Shown here one piece after another: positions 1 to 9,373 of a stretch of 22,102 nt of DNA. The DNA lies in contig JAUCBJ010005160.1 in assembly GCA_032718475.1 (NCBI GenBank), forward strand, positions 1-22,102. Reading direction: 5' to 3'. Made by a program: the position numbers and the translations under genes. Position 1 is the first letter of the stretch. Each line of letters starts with the position of its first letter. The notes under the pieces were generated by a model. That model was not told the DNA's origin. It did no database searches and was given only the letters and a program-made list of their open reading frames with translations. This stretch comes from Nemertoderma westbladi (lineage: Eukaryota > Xenacoelomorpha > Nemertodermatida > Nemertodermatidae).

Positions 1-1150
1 ATTGGGACGGACTGCCAGTGGGGCGGACAGTCGGTTGGTCGGTCGGACGGACTGACAGTCGGACGGAGAGTGGGACGGACTGCCAGTGGGGCGGGCAGTC
101 GGTTGGTCGGTCGGACGGACTGACAGTCGGACGGAGAGTGGGACGGACTGCCAGTGGGGCGGGCAGTCGGTTGGTCGGTCGGACGGACTGACAGTCGGAC
201 GGAGAGTGGGACGGACTGCCAGTGGGGCGGACAGTCGGTTGGTCGGTCGGACGGACTGACAGTCGGACGGAGAGTGGGACGGACTGCCAGTGGGGCGGGC
301 AGTCGGTTGGTCGGTCGGACGGACTGACAGTCGGACGGAGAGTGGGACGGACTGCCAGTGGGGCGGACAGTCGGTTGGTCGGTCGGACGGACTGACAGTC
401 GGACGGAGAGTGGGACGGACTGCCAGTGGGGCGGACAGTCGGTTGGTCGGTCGGACGGACTGACAGTCGGACGGAGAGTGGGACGGACTGCCAGTGGGGC
501 GGACAGTCGGTTGGTCGGTCGGACGGACTGACAGTCGGACGGAGAGTGGGACGGACTGCCAGTGGGGCGGGCAGTCGGTTGGTCGGTCGGACGGACTGAC
601 AGTCGGACGGAGAGTGGGACGGACTGCCAGTGGGGCGGACAGTCGGTTGGTCGGTCGGACGGACTGACAGTCGGACGGAGAGTGGGACGGACTGCCAGTG
701 GGGCGGACAGTCGGTTGGTCGGTCGGACGGACTGACAGTCGGACGGAGAGTGGGACGGACTGCCAGTGGGGCGGACAGTCGGTTGGTCGGTCGGACGGAC
801 TGACAGTCGGACGGAGAGTGGGACGGACTGCCAGTGGGGCGGGCAGTCGGTTGGTCGGTCGGACGGACTGACAGTCGGACGGAGAGTGGGACGGACTGCC
901 AGTGGGGCGGACAGTCGGTTGGTCGGTCGGACGGACTGACAGTCGGACGGAGAGTGGGACGGACTGCCAGTGGGGCGGACAGTCGGTTGGTCGGTCGGAC
1001 GGACTGACAGTCGGACGGAGAGTGGGACGGACTGCCAGTGGGGCGGACAGTCGGTTGGTCGGTCGGACGGACTGACAGTCGGACGGAGAGTGGGACGGAC
1101 TGCCAGTGGGGCGGACAGTCGGTTGGTCGGTCGGTCGGACGGACTGCCAT
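1..1150. repeat. 68-bp minisatellite array, about 17 units
   Basis: A near-perfect tandem array of a 68-bp unit, recognisable by GTGGGACGGACTGCCAGTGG at positions 70, 138, 206, 274 and every 68 bp to 1090. The array runs off the left edge of the window. The only common variable site is GGGCGGACAG versus GGGCGGGCAG. The last unit decays after about 1120 with an extra TCGG. The plus strand is strongly G-rich. The unit length is not a multiple of three, and open frames through it are by-products of the missing stop codons. If the DZF gene on the minus strand is intact, the array lies in its intron. Confidence 0.97.
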
Positions 1151-1194
1151 TTAGACAGTCGGTTGGTCGGTCGGACAGACAGACTGCCAGTTAA

Positions 1195-2455
1195 CAGTCG
1201 GTTGGTCGGTCGGACGGTCGGTTGGTTGGACGTACAGATGGTTGGTCGGTCGGACAGTCGGTTGGTGGGACGTACAGTTGGTTGATCGGTCGGACAGTCG
1301 ATTGGTTGGACGTACAGTTGGTTGGACGTACAGCTGGTTGGTCGGTCGGAAAGTCGGTTGGTTGGACGTACAGATGGTTGGTCGGTCGGACAGTCGGTTG
1401 GTTGGCCATACAGTTGGTTGATCGGTCGGACAGTCGGTTGGTTGGACGTACAGATGGTTGGTCGGTCGGACAGTCGGTTGGTTGGACGTCCAGTTGGTTG
1501 ATCGGTCGGACAGTCGGTTGGTTGGACGTACAGATGGTTGGTCGGTCGGACAGTCGGTTGGTTGGACGTCCAGTTGGTTGATCGGTCGGACAGTCGGTTG
1601 GTTGGACGTACAGTTGGTTGGACGTACAGTTGGTTGGTCGGTCGGAACGTCGGTTGGTTGGACGTACAGATGGTTGGTCGGTCGGACAGTCGGTTGGTTG
1701 GACGTAATGTTGGTTGGTCGGACGGACAGTCGGTTGGTTAGACGTACAGTTGGTTGGTCGGTCGGACAGTCGGTTGGTTGGACGTACAGTTGGTTGGACG
1801 TACAGTTGGTTGGTCGGTCGGACAGTCGGTTGGTTGGACGTACAGTTGGTTGGTCGGTCGGAAAGTCGGTTGGTTGGACGTACAGATGGTTGGTCGGAGT
1901 CGCTTGGTTGGACGTATAGTTGGTTGGTCGGTCGGACAGTCGGTCGGACTGACTGCCCTTTACTTTAGACAGTCGGTCGGACGGACGGACTGCCACTTAG
2001 ACAGTCGGTTGGTCGGTCGGACAGTCGGTTGGTTGGACGTACAGTTGGTTGGTAGGTCGGACAGTCGGTTGGTTGGACGTACAGTTGGTTGGTCGGTCGT
2101 ACAGTCGGTTGGTTGGACGTACAGTTGCTTGATCGGGTCGAACAGTCGGTTGGTTGGACGTAAGGTTGGTTGATCGGTCGGACAGTCGGTTGGTTGAACG
2201 TACAATTGGTTGGTCGGTCGGACAGTCGGTTGGTTGGACGTAAAGTTGGTTGATCGGGTCGGACAGTCGGTTGGTTAGACGTACAGTTGGTTGGTCGGTC
2301 GGACAGTCGGTTGGTTGGACGTAAAGTTGGTTGATCGGGTCGGTTGGTTAGACGATACGTAGAGTTGGTTGGTCGGTCGGACAGTCGGTTGGTTAGACGT
2401 ACAGTTGGTTGGTCGGTCGGACAGTCGTTTGGTCGGAAGGACAGTCGGACGGACG
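1195..2455. repeat. 40-bp minisatellite array, about 30 units
   Basis: A more diverged tandem array with a basic 40-bp unit made of two halves, GGTTGGTCGGTCGGACAGTC and GGTTGGTTGGACGTACAGTT. Some units lack a half, for example near 1600 and 1790. From about 1370 to 1590 the units alternate between CAGATGGTTGGTCGG and CAGTTGGTTGATCGG, which gives an 80-bp dimer. A module resembling the 68-bp family (GACTGCCACTTAGACAGTCG) interrupts the array at about 1940-2010 and also sits at the border near 1142-1166. Both arrays share CAGTCGGTTGGTCGGTCGGA, so they probably have a common origin. It ends about 80 bp from the last visible coding exon. Confidence 0.95.
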
Positions 2456-2529
2456 ATTAGTCAGACGCCAGACGGGTACACAATAACGGGTAGATGGCGC
2501 CTAACAAACAAAACATTTCAACCGATTCA

Positions 2530-2856
<327 letters not shown>

Positions 2857-2908
2857 TTAAAAGTACTTTGTATGTAGTATTACAGTATCTTGCCCGAAAT
2901 ATTCTTAC

Positions 2909-3040
2909 TTATTAGTATCAGCAGGTTTATTTGTGGTAGATTCCGCTCCCGATTCAATCTTTACATCCGTTTTGGGTTCAATCTTTACAACCGCCGCCTT
3001 TCCCTGTTCGGATTCAGTAGTAAGTATCTTGCCGTCGACC
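2909..3040 (-). CDS. ZFR: ZFR-type gene, exon for the charged linker inside the DZF domain
   Basis: This 132-nt exon encodes VDGKILTTESEQGKAAVVKI and then a Lys/Glu/Thr-rich stretch ending KPADTN. ILF3 and ZFR carry a low-complexity acidic linker of variable sequence at this point, between the ALK-VSD helix and GVMRVG, so poor conservation is expected. The acceptor is TTGTTTATAG at 3041-3050 and the donor is a strong GTAAGA at 2908-2903. The exon starts with one base completing a codon and ends with two, so it joins both neighbours in frame (GG|G and AA|G). The TAA just beyond the donor is intronic. I include it because of phase and position, not because I recognise the linker itself. Confidence 0.7.
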
Positions 3041-3262
3041 CTATAAACAACGCCATAACGATACAAATTAATATTATCTACAAATAAATATACAGTTAGA
3101 AATAGAATATTAATGTTCTTCGATATAAAAAACATTAAGTGGAAAGAAGCACTTTTTGTCTTAATCTTAATTAAATTTTTTTTAAAGTCACTATATCACT
3201 ACTCATTTAGTTTCCAATAGTTATAGTTACCGCAGACACAGCCACTAACTGAGACTATATTA

Positions 3263-3451
<189 letters not shown>

Positions 3452-3758
3452 CTAAGGGGAGAAGGAAGTTGTAGATAACACACAAAAACTAAAACAATAG
3501 CTAAACCGTTAACAAAAGTTATAGTGTGAGCGGTCGCCTATATTTGGTTGTTTATGGAAAATTTCTAGCTCCAAAATGTACAGAGTAAGTTAAACAAAAA
3601 ACAAACCGTAAGGTGCATCAGAGAAATTAATAAAAAAAACTTAACTTAGAACTTTTATTTATTTATTTATTTATAATCTCGGACACAAACGATCCATTGT
3701 ACATACAAGGCAGAACTAACTAAACTAAATTTGAGAAATACAGCACATTAAAGTAGAA

Positions 3759-4468
3759 TTACACCTCCCGTTTGCAATTTCGGAGAGCCAATTTAAATTG
3801 CGCGGCCGTTTTTTTCTTTACCTCCCAAACAAGCCCAAACCTAGGCCGCCCTTGTTCGCACCAAATATGAAAAGCCTCATGCGCCGCAGCCCGCTTTTCT
3901 TTTACAAACTCATTCCAGCCAGGAATGCAATTGGAGATTGAATTACCCCTTTTTTGAGGAATAAATTTTGATGTACAGCTATGTAGAATATTAATAGTAT
4001 CAGTATAACACGAATTTAGTGACATTTTATGGTTAATATTCTCACAATGAATATCACAACAAGTTAAAGCAGAAAGGGGTAACTGTAATAAACGTAGTTG
4101 TTCATCAACAGTTTGAGAATATTTTGAAATATTTTCACCGCTGGCTTTATCCCACGTTGCGTTATTGGAAAAAGTGACGTTATTGCTACTGCCAGGTGTG
4201 CACTAAGCAGCAAAGATACAGTCACTGAGACGGGTAAATGTTCATCATAAACAAGATCACGTAGGACAGTAATATTACTAATAGAGGAATGAAAGTCGGC
4301 GGTGGAAACGATGTGGTCTAACCACGACACTGTGCCACGTACATGGCTGGTAAATGAAAAAGTGTCATCGAGTAGAATATGTAAATCAGACCATATCAAT
4401 GAAAAACAATCACAAAATAATTTCAGTTCATTACCAAACGGTCGATCGGGAGCAGTATTAAAGTCTCC
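3759..4468 (-). pseudogene. LINE ORF2, 3' part: end of endonuclease plus linker, no RT
   Basis: From 4468 downwards the minus strand encodes the second half of an apurinic-type (EEP) endonuclease. GDFNTAPDRP carries the catalytic Asp/Asn pair. It is followed by HVRGTVSWLDHIVS and DEHLP, where the usual motif is SDHLP, so the Ser is replaced. The frame shifts near 4200 and continues as a linker typical of these elements, with IPGWNEFVKEKRAAAHEAF, GRPRFGLVWEVKKK and FKLALRNCKR, then a stop at 3759. The next step in a full element would be the reverse transcriptase. Instead only about 85 bp of apparent 3' UTR and the AAAT tail follow. The other half of the enzyme is at 10277-10735. Confidence 0.85.
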
Positions 4469-4496
4469 TGTTACGGTATATGGCGCTGTACCTATA

Positions 4497-4622
4497 TTAG
4501 TCCGTGTTATACAGTATAAACCTATATTAGTCCGTGTTATACAGTATAATATATTAGCCGTTATACAGTATAATATATTAGCCGTTATACAGTATAATAT
4601 ATTAGCCGTTATACAGTATAAT
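4497..4622. repeat. Short minisatellite in the LTR: 30-bp x2 then 24-bp x3
   Basis: Two copies of a 30-bp unit containing CCTATATTAGTCCGTG are followed by three copies of a 24-bp unit, ATATTAGCCG then TTATACAGTATAAT. Both units share TTATACAGTATAA, itself nearly palindromic. The block sits just inside the 5' end of the probable LTR, where U3 regions often carry repeated enhancer-like units. That role is not shown here. Confidence 0.9.
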
Positions 4623-4870
4623 TATTTAGATAAGACATAATAGCGCAATGACATTTAGATAAGGAAATTGAAACGCCCATATATTTGATTTCATCCATTT
4701 TGTATAGTATGTAGCCCTACCTATGTAATTTTGTAATAGGATATAAAGTAGATAGTTCCAGGGTAGCAAGTCCTTGTTGGACCCTGGATATAAGCTTGCT
4801 GTTATTAGCCTCGATAGGGCCAGCATCCAGGGACGCAATCCTAACCATTCAGCAGCCAGGGACATGATAC

Positions 4871-5028
4871 ATTACCATATATGGTAATAATTTGCGATTT
4901 GGGAGCCATGAGGTTCACAATCCGGCTTCCTTATTGGCCCAGCTGTTCCAGGTTGGTCTGATGGTGGGGCGGATTGGGGAACCAATGAGAGGAATATTGC
5001 GTCATCCCTGTTGCATCACCTATAAATT
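4871..5028 (+). promoter_or_regulatory. Promoter-like block: CArG palindrome, CCAAT boxes, TATA
   Basis: ATTACCATATATGGTAAT at 4871-4888 is a perfect 18-bp palindrome whose centre, CCATATATGG (4875-4884), fits the SRF/MADS CArG consensus CC(A/T)6GG. Downstream on the plus strand are an inverted CCAAT (TTATTGGCCC near 4931), a direct CCAAT (AACCAATGAG near 4980), GCGTCATC near 5000 resembling half a CRE, and TATAAAT at 5021. Order and spacing resemble a Pol II promoter with a start expected near 5050. It lies about 0.55 kb into the probable LTR and is best read as its U3 promoter. Confidence 0.5.
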
Positions 5029-5632
5029 GGCTGTATTTCCGGTATGTGCATCTTAATCTCTAGTTATCTAGTTATCTTAATCTCAATCTCTCAATCTAGT
5101 ACCAGTGGCAGTATTGTAGTTTGTTTTCTGGTTAATTGTTAATCTTTCGTCTATCTTTCTGTTTTTCTCAATCGATTACTGCAAATTACAACCTTGAATT
5201 ATGATTTCTACTTTTGATTATTAATTCCTATGTGATTTAAGATGTGATAATCCCACAGGATTTCTTAGACTGTCAGACTTTGTGATTTGCATGTGCCGCT
5301 ACGGTAGCTATTCATTCTAATGGAGGGCTAAGGTACCAGTAGGCGGGCGCACTGGGGGGAAGCGACGGAAGGGAGTGCAGAGGATCCAAAGCTGGGCGAC
5401 GCTGGCGGGAGGCCACCGTTGCGGTCGGAGCTAGTCAGTTGAGGACCGGGGACCAGCCGCTGTTACAGTATTAGGGGGCTGACGATCCAGATTTCCGTCT
5501 CTACTTTGTAGTTTTAGGGGGGCAGAATTTGGGTTTAGTTAGGAGTCCCATGTGTGGCTTTGGGTGACCTGTGGTTCTTACACTGACTGACTGATTGGAT
5601 GACTAATACTGGTATACTGATTACTAATGTAC

Positions 5633-7372
5633 GGGTCAGAGTAAAACGCGGATCCGGATCAGGATCCGGATTCTATCATTTAACATTGTCCCTATGGAAG
5701 TCGACTGAATTTACATTTTTAGGGTGTAATCTGCGGATCCGCGCACTGCTAAATTTACCGAATCCGTAACCGAGTGTAAAATGCGGATTGGCCTTTTTTT
5801 CAGATCCGGAACGGAGTGTAAAGCGCGGATTCATGTTTTAGGCTAAATCCTGAACGGAGTGTAAAACGCGGATTCATTTTTCTACTGAATCCGGGATTGG
5901 GTGTAAAATACGGATTCAGGTTTATTACAAAGTTTTATTAAATCCGGGAAGGGGTGTAAAATGCGGATTCAAGTTAATTACCATGTTTTATTGGATCCGG
6001 AATGGAGTGTAAAACGCGGATTCTAGTTAATTACCAAGTTTTGTTGGATCCGGAATGGAGTGTAAAACACGGATTTTCGTTAATTACCAAGTTTTATTGG
6101 ATCCGGAATGGAGTGTAAAACACGGATTTACGTTAATTATAAGTTTTATTGGATCCGGAATGGAGTGTAAAACACGGATTTACGTTAATTATCAAGTTTT
6201 ATTGGATCCGGAATGGAGTGTAAAACACGGATTTACGTTAATTATCAAGTTTTGTTGGATCCGGAATGGAGTGTAAAACACGGATTTACGTTAATTACCA
6301 AGTTTTATTGGATCCGGAATGGAGTGTAAGTAAAATACGGATTTACGTTAATTACCAAGTTTTATTGGATCCGGAACGGAGTGTAAAACACGGATTTACG
6401 TTAATTACCAAGTTTTATTGGATCCGGAATGGAGTGTAAAACACGGATTTACGTTAATTACCAAGTTTTATTGGATCCGGAATGGAGTGTAAAACACGGA
6501 TTTACGTTAATTACCAAGTTTTATTGGATCCGGAATGGAGTGTAAAACACGGATTTACGTTAATTACCAAGTTGTATTGGATCCGGAATGGAGTGTAAAA
6601 CACGGATTTACGTTAATTACCAAGTTTTATTGGATCCGGAATGGAGTGTAAAACACGGATTTACGTTAATTACCAAGTTGTATTGGATCCGGAATGGAGT
6701 GTAAAACACGGATTTACGTTAATTACCAAGTTTTATTGGATCCGGAATGGAGTGTAAAACACGGATTTTCGTTAATTACTAAGTTTTATTGGATCCGGAA
6801 TGGAGTGTAAAACACGGATTTACGTTAATTACCAAGTTGTATTGGATCCGGAATGGAGTGTAAAATACGGATTTTCGTTAATTACTAAGTTTTATTGGAT
6901 CCGGAATGGAGTGTAAAACACGGATTTACGTTAATTACCAAGTTGTATTGGATCCGGAATGGAGTGTAAAACACGGATTTACGTTAATTACCAAGTTTTA
7001 TTGGATCCGGAATGGAGTGTAAAACACGGATTTTCGTTAATTACTAAGTTTTATTGGATCCGAAATGGAGTGTAAAACACGGATTTACGTTAATTACCAA
7101 GTTGTATTGGATCCGGAATGGAGTGTAAAACACGGATTTTCGTTAATTACCAAGTTTTATTGGATCCGGAATGGAGTGTAAAACACGGATTTTCGTTAAT
7201 TACTAAGTTTTATTGGATCCGGAATGGAGTGTAAAACACGGATTTACGTTAATTACCAAGTTGTATTGGATCCGGAACGGAGTGTAAAACACGGATTTAT
7301 GTTAATTACCAAGTTTTATTGGATCCGGGAAGGGGTGTAAAACGCGGATTCAAGTTAATTAGTAAGTTTTAA
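5633..7372 (+). repeat. Left foldback arm: 53-bp tandem array
   Basis: About 25 regular 53-bp units run from 5993 to about 7320, each with a BamHI-type GGATCC followed by GGAATGGAGTGTAAAAC and an AT-rich half with GTTAATTACCAAG. Before them lie several degenerate, shorter units (5640-5990). Most units read TTTTATTGGATCC and GGATTTACG. A second type reads GTTGTATTGG, and a third GGATTTTCG with TTACTAAG. These types are interspersed from about 6540 onward. One unit has a 4-bp insertion (near 6330) and one a 1-bp loss (near 6140). The innermost unit is distinct (CGGGAAGGGGTGTAAAACGC). There is no gene here. Confidence 0.95.
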
Positions 7373-7418
7373 TGAACAATTTGTAAAACGCATATGCAAT
7401 AAAGACCCAGACCCTCAT

Positions 7419-7631
7419 CTAGTTGCAATTATTAATTAGTGCAATGTTTATTGTTCTTTTAGTAACTTTTCTTGGCTTGCTGACATTCCTGGTTTTTTTC
7501 TTCTCCGGACTCGGGGTGCACGATGTTTGCGTAGTAAGTTCAAGCGGCTCAACAATGGCTGTATCATTGGTTGGACTCGGAATAACGAATCCCGTAAATG
7601 GAACCTTTACAAAGTCATCACTTTCATCCAT
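7419..7631 (-). CDS. Unrecognised 70-aa reading frame inside the foldback element
   Basis: An ATG at 7631 opens a 70-codon frame that starts MDESDDFVKVPFTGFVIPSP, continues through a Thr/Pro-rich middle and ends in a basic stretch, SPEKKKTRNVSKPRKVTKRT, which resembles a nuclear localisation signal. The composition is protein-like and the frame is the longest in the non-repetitive centre of the element. I do not recognise a domain. It could be the N-terminal exon of a lost transposase, a captured host exon, or chance. No promoter, splice pattern or second exon could be identified around it, and the opposite strand is also open for a similar length. Confidence 0.25.
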   Translation of the reverse strand: MDESDDFVKVPFTGFVIPSPTNDTAIVEPLELTTQTSCTPSPEKKKTRNVSKPRKVTKRTINIALINNCN

Positions 7632-7781
7632 GTTTAATAAGAAATTAAATTAGAAATTATACTGAACAGTTCAGCCTCCATAAATTAGGAAGGCAGCACG
7701 CTTGCAAGGCCTTAAAGAGAGTACACTATGATGCAGTTCAAACTACCGCCAGCTAGGCAGAACAGTGATTCTTGTTTGTAA

Positions 7782-8216
7782 GGGGCCGTCCAAGTATGAC
7801 GTCAGCACTTTAGGGGGGGGAGGGGGGTTGGGAAAATCTGATGACGTGCTGATGAGGGGAGGGGAGGGGGTCAGCCAAAATCTGACGTCAGCAAGTTCAT
7901 TTATAGGTGCTAGAAGAGATATAGCAGAAGAGTAAATAGCTTGCCTATTTTAATTGTTCGAAGCCCCCGAAGGCCCGTAGCACGACCTTCTGTTTCAGTT
8001 ACCAGTCACCATGTTTCAGTGATTAGGACGATTTGAATGATTTAGAAGTGATTATAAATAATCTTCATAATATAATAGTTTATTACAAATTTTTTTTTTA
8101 ATCTGATTTAGGGGGGGGGGGGGGGGGGTCTACGCCTATCTGATGACATCTGATTTAGGGGAGGGAGGGGGTCAACATTTTGGGGAAAAGTGCAGACGTC
8201 ATACTTGGACGGCCCC
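7782..8216. mobile_element. Harbinger-like MITE (435 bp) with G-tracts
   Basis: The inverted ends read GGGGCCGTCCAAGTATGACG on both sides, extending to about 30 bp with one or two differences. The element is flanked directly by TAA (7779-7781 and 8217-8219). A 3-bp TWA duplication and GGGGCC termini fit the PIF/Harbinger superfamily. The inside has no coding potential. It has runs of G after TTTA on both sides, including 18 consecutive G at 8111-8128, and repeated ATCTGATGAC. It sits in the centre of the foldback element and therefore inserted after it. Confidence 0.8.
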
Positions 8217-8395
8217 TAAGGGAGGTTGGGATGGATAAGCCAATCAGGGAACAGGACAGTAATCCTACCATACAATTGTCTACAGAGCCGCTCTACCAGA
8301 GAGGTCACGTTCCCACGGTAGTAGTTTTTCAGCTAATCAATATCTAATAATGTCTGACGGCCAAACATAACCATCGCCCTTATTAATAATTCATT

Positions 8396-8575
8396 GGGAA
8401 GCATTGACCCCTATTAAGGTGTCCCCCAGAGCCGGATTAAGCTTATGTGTGGCCCCTAGACATAGACAAATTATTAAGGTGTCTATTAACTATTAAGGTG
8501 TCCCCCATTAATGTTTGTGTCCCTCATTAATGTGTGTCCCTCATTAATAGTTGTGTCCCTCATTAACAAACTCAG
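8396..8575. repeat. Short degenerate repeats in the foldback centre
   Basis: CTATTAAGGTGTC occurs three times (near 8412, 8475 and 8490) and GTCCCTCATTAAT about four times (8520-8570), giving an irregular array of roughly 20-bp units. CAGAGCCGGATTAAG near 8428 resembles a hAT-type terminus, but I found no partner end or duplication, so I do not call an element. Confidence 0.6.
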
Positions 8576-9373
8576 TAATTAACGTAAATCCGCATTTTAC
8601 ACCCCTTCCCGGATCTAGTAACACTTGGTAAATAAATTGAATCCGCGTTTTACACCCCTTCCCGGATCCATTAAAACTTGGTAATTAACGAAAATCCGTG
8701 TTTTACACTCCATTCCGGATCCAACAAAACTTGGTATTTAACGAAAATCCGTGTTTTACACTCCATTCCGGATCCAACAAAACTTGGTAATTAACGAAAA
8801 TCCGTGTTTTACACTCCTTTCCGGATCCAACAAAACTTGGTAATTAACGAAAATCCGTGTTTTACACTCCATTCCGGATCCAACAAAACTTGGTAATTAA
8901 CGAAAATCCGTGTTTTACACTCCTTTCCGGATCCAACAAAACTTGATAATTAACGAAAATCCGTGTTTTACACTCCTTTCCGGATCCAACAAAACTTGGT
9001 AATTAACGAAAATCCGCGTTTTACACTCCATTCCGGATCCAACAAAATTTGGTAATTAACGAAAATCCGTGTTTTACACTCCATTCCGGATCCAACAAAA
9101 CTTGATAATTAACGAAAATCCGTGTTTTACACTCCATTCCGGATCCATTAAAATTTGGTAATTAACGTAAATCCGTATTTTACACTCCATTCCGGATTCA
9201 CAAAATATATGAATCCGCGTTTTACACTGCAATACGGATTGCGTATTTCAGAATCCGCATATTACACTCAGTTACGGATTGTATGTAAATCCGGATCCGC
9301 CTTTTACACTCGCAAATCCGGGTCCTGATCCGTATCCGGATCCTGAATCCGGATCCGCGTTTTACACCTACCC
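8576..9373 (-). repeat. Right foldback arm: inverted 53-bp array
   Basis: About 11 units of 53 bp are the reverse complement of the left arm, each with CATTCCGGATCCAACAAAAC on the plus strand, followed by degenerate units to the end of the element. Nearly all units here are the type that reads TTTTGTTGGATCC and GGATTTTCG on the minus strand, a type that is rare in the left arm (for example the unit near 6046). The innermost units carry the same CCCTTCCCGG variant as the innermost left unit, so the two arms are mirror images in layout but differ in length and main variant. Confidence 0.95.

Larger units (their letters stand above)
5633..9373. mobile_element. Foldback-type DNA element with 53-bp tandem-repeat arms
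   Basis: The termini are inverted: the left end reads inward GGGTCAGAGTAAAACGCGGA and the right end GGGTAGGTGTAAAACGCGGA, continuing with GGATCC-rich sequence. CTAATGTAC occurs directly before the left end (5624-5632) and after the right end (9374-9382), a perfect 9-bp duplication. The four bases after each copy (GGGT) also match, so the exact length is uncertain by a few bases. The arms (5633-7372 and 8576-9373) are inverted arrays of the same 53-bp unit. The centre (7373-8575) holds one short reading frame, a Harbinger-like MITE and short repeats. A 9-bp duplication, GGG termini and very long inverted ends suggest a Mutator-like foldback, but no transposase is present to prove it. Confidence 0.8.

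Noticed and set aside
1151-1996. A 281-codon open frame on the minus strand rich in PTNRLSDRPTN-type repeats, and several long frames on the plus strand of the same region.
   Set aside because: The 40-bp unit lacks stops in most frames, so all frames stay open. The frames change phase with each unit and no start, domain or flanking structure supports a protein.
4626-4865. A 79-codon minus-strand frame in the probable LTR.
   Set aside because: No recognisable domain, and it overlaps regulatory-looking sequence with short inverted repeats such as TCCAGGGT/ACCCTGGA.
6055-6276. A 73-codon frame with MECKTRIFVNYQVLL-type repeats.
   Set aside because: It is only the translation of the 53-bp array and ends when the unit length slips by a base.
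8428-8460. CAGAGCCGGATTAAG with GGCCCC, resembling a hAT terminus.
   Set aside because: No matching inverted end or 8-bp duplication could be found nearby.
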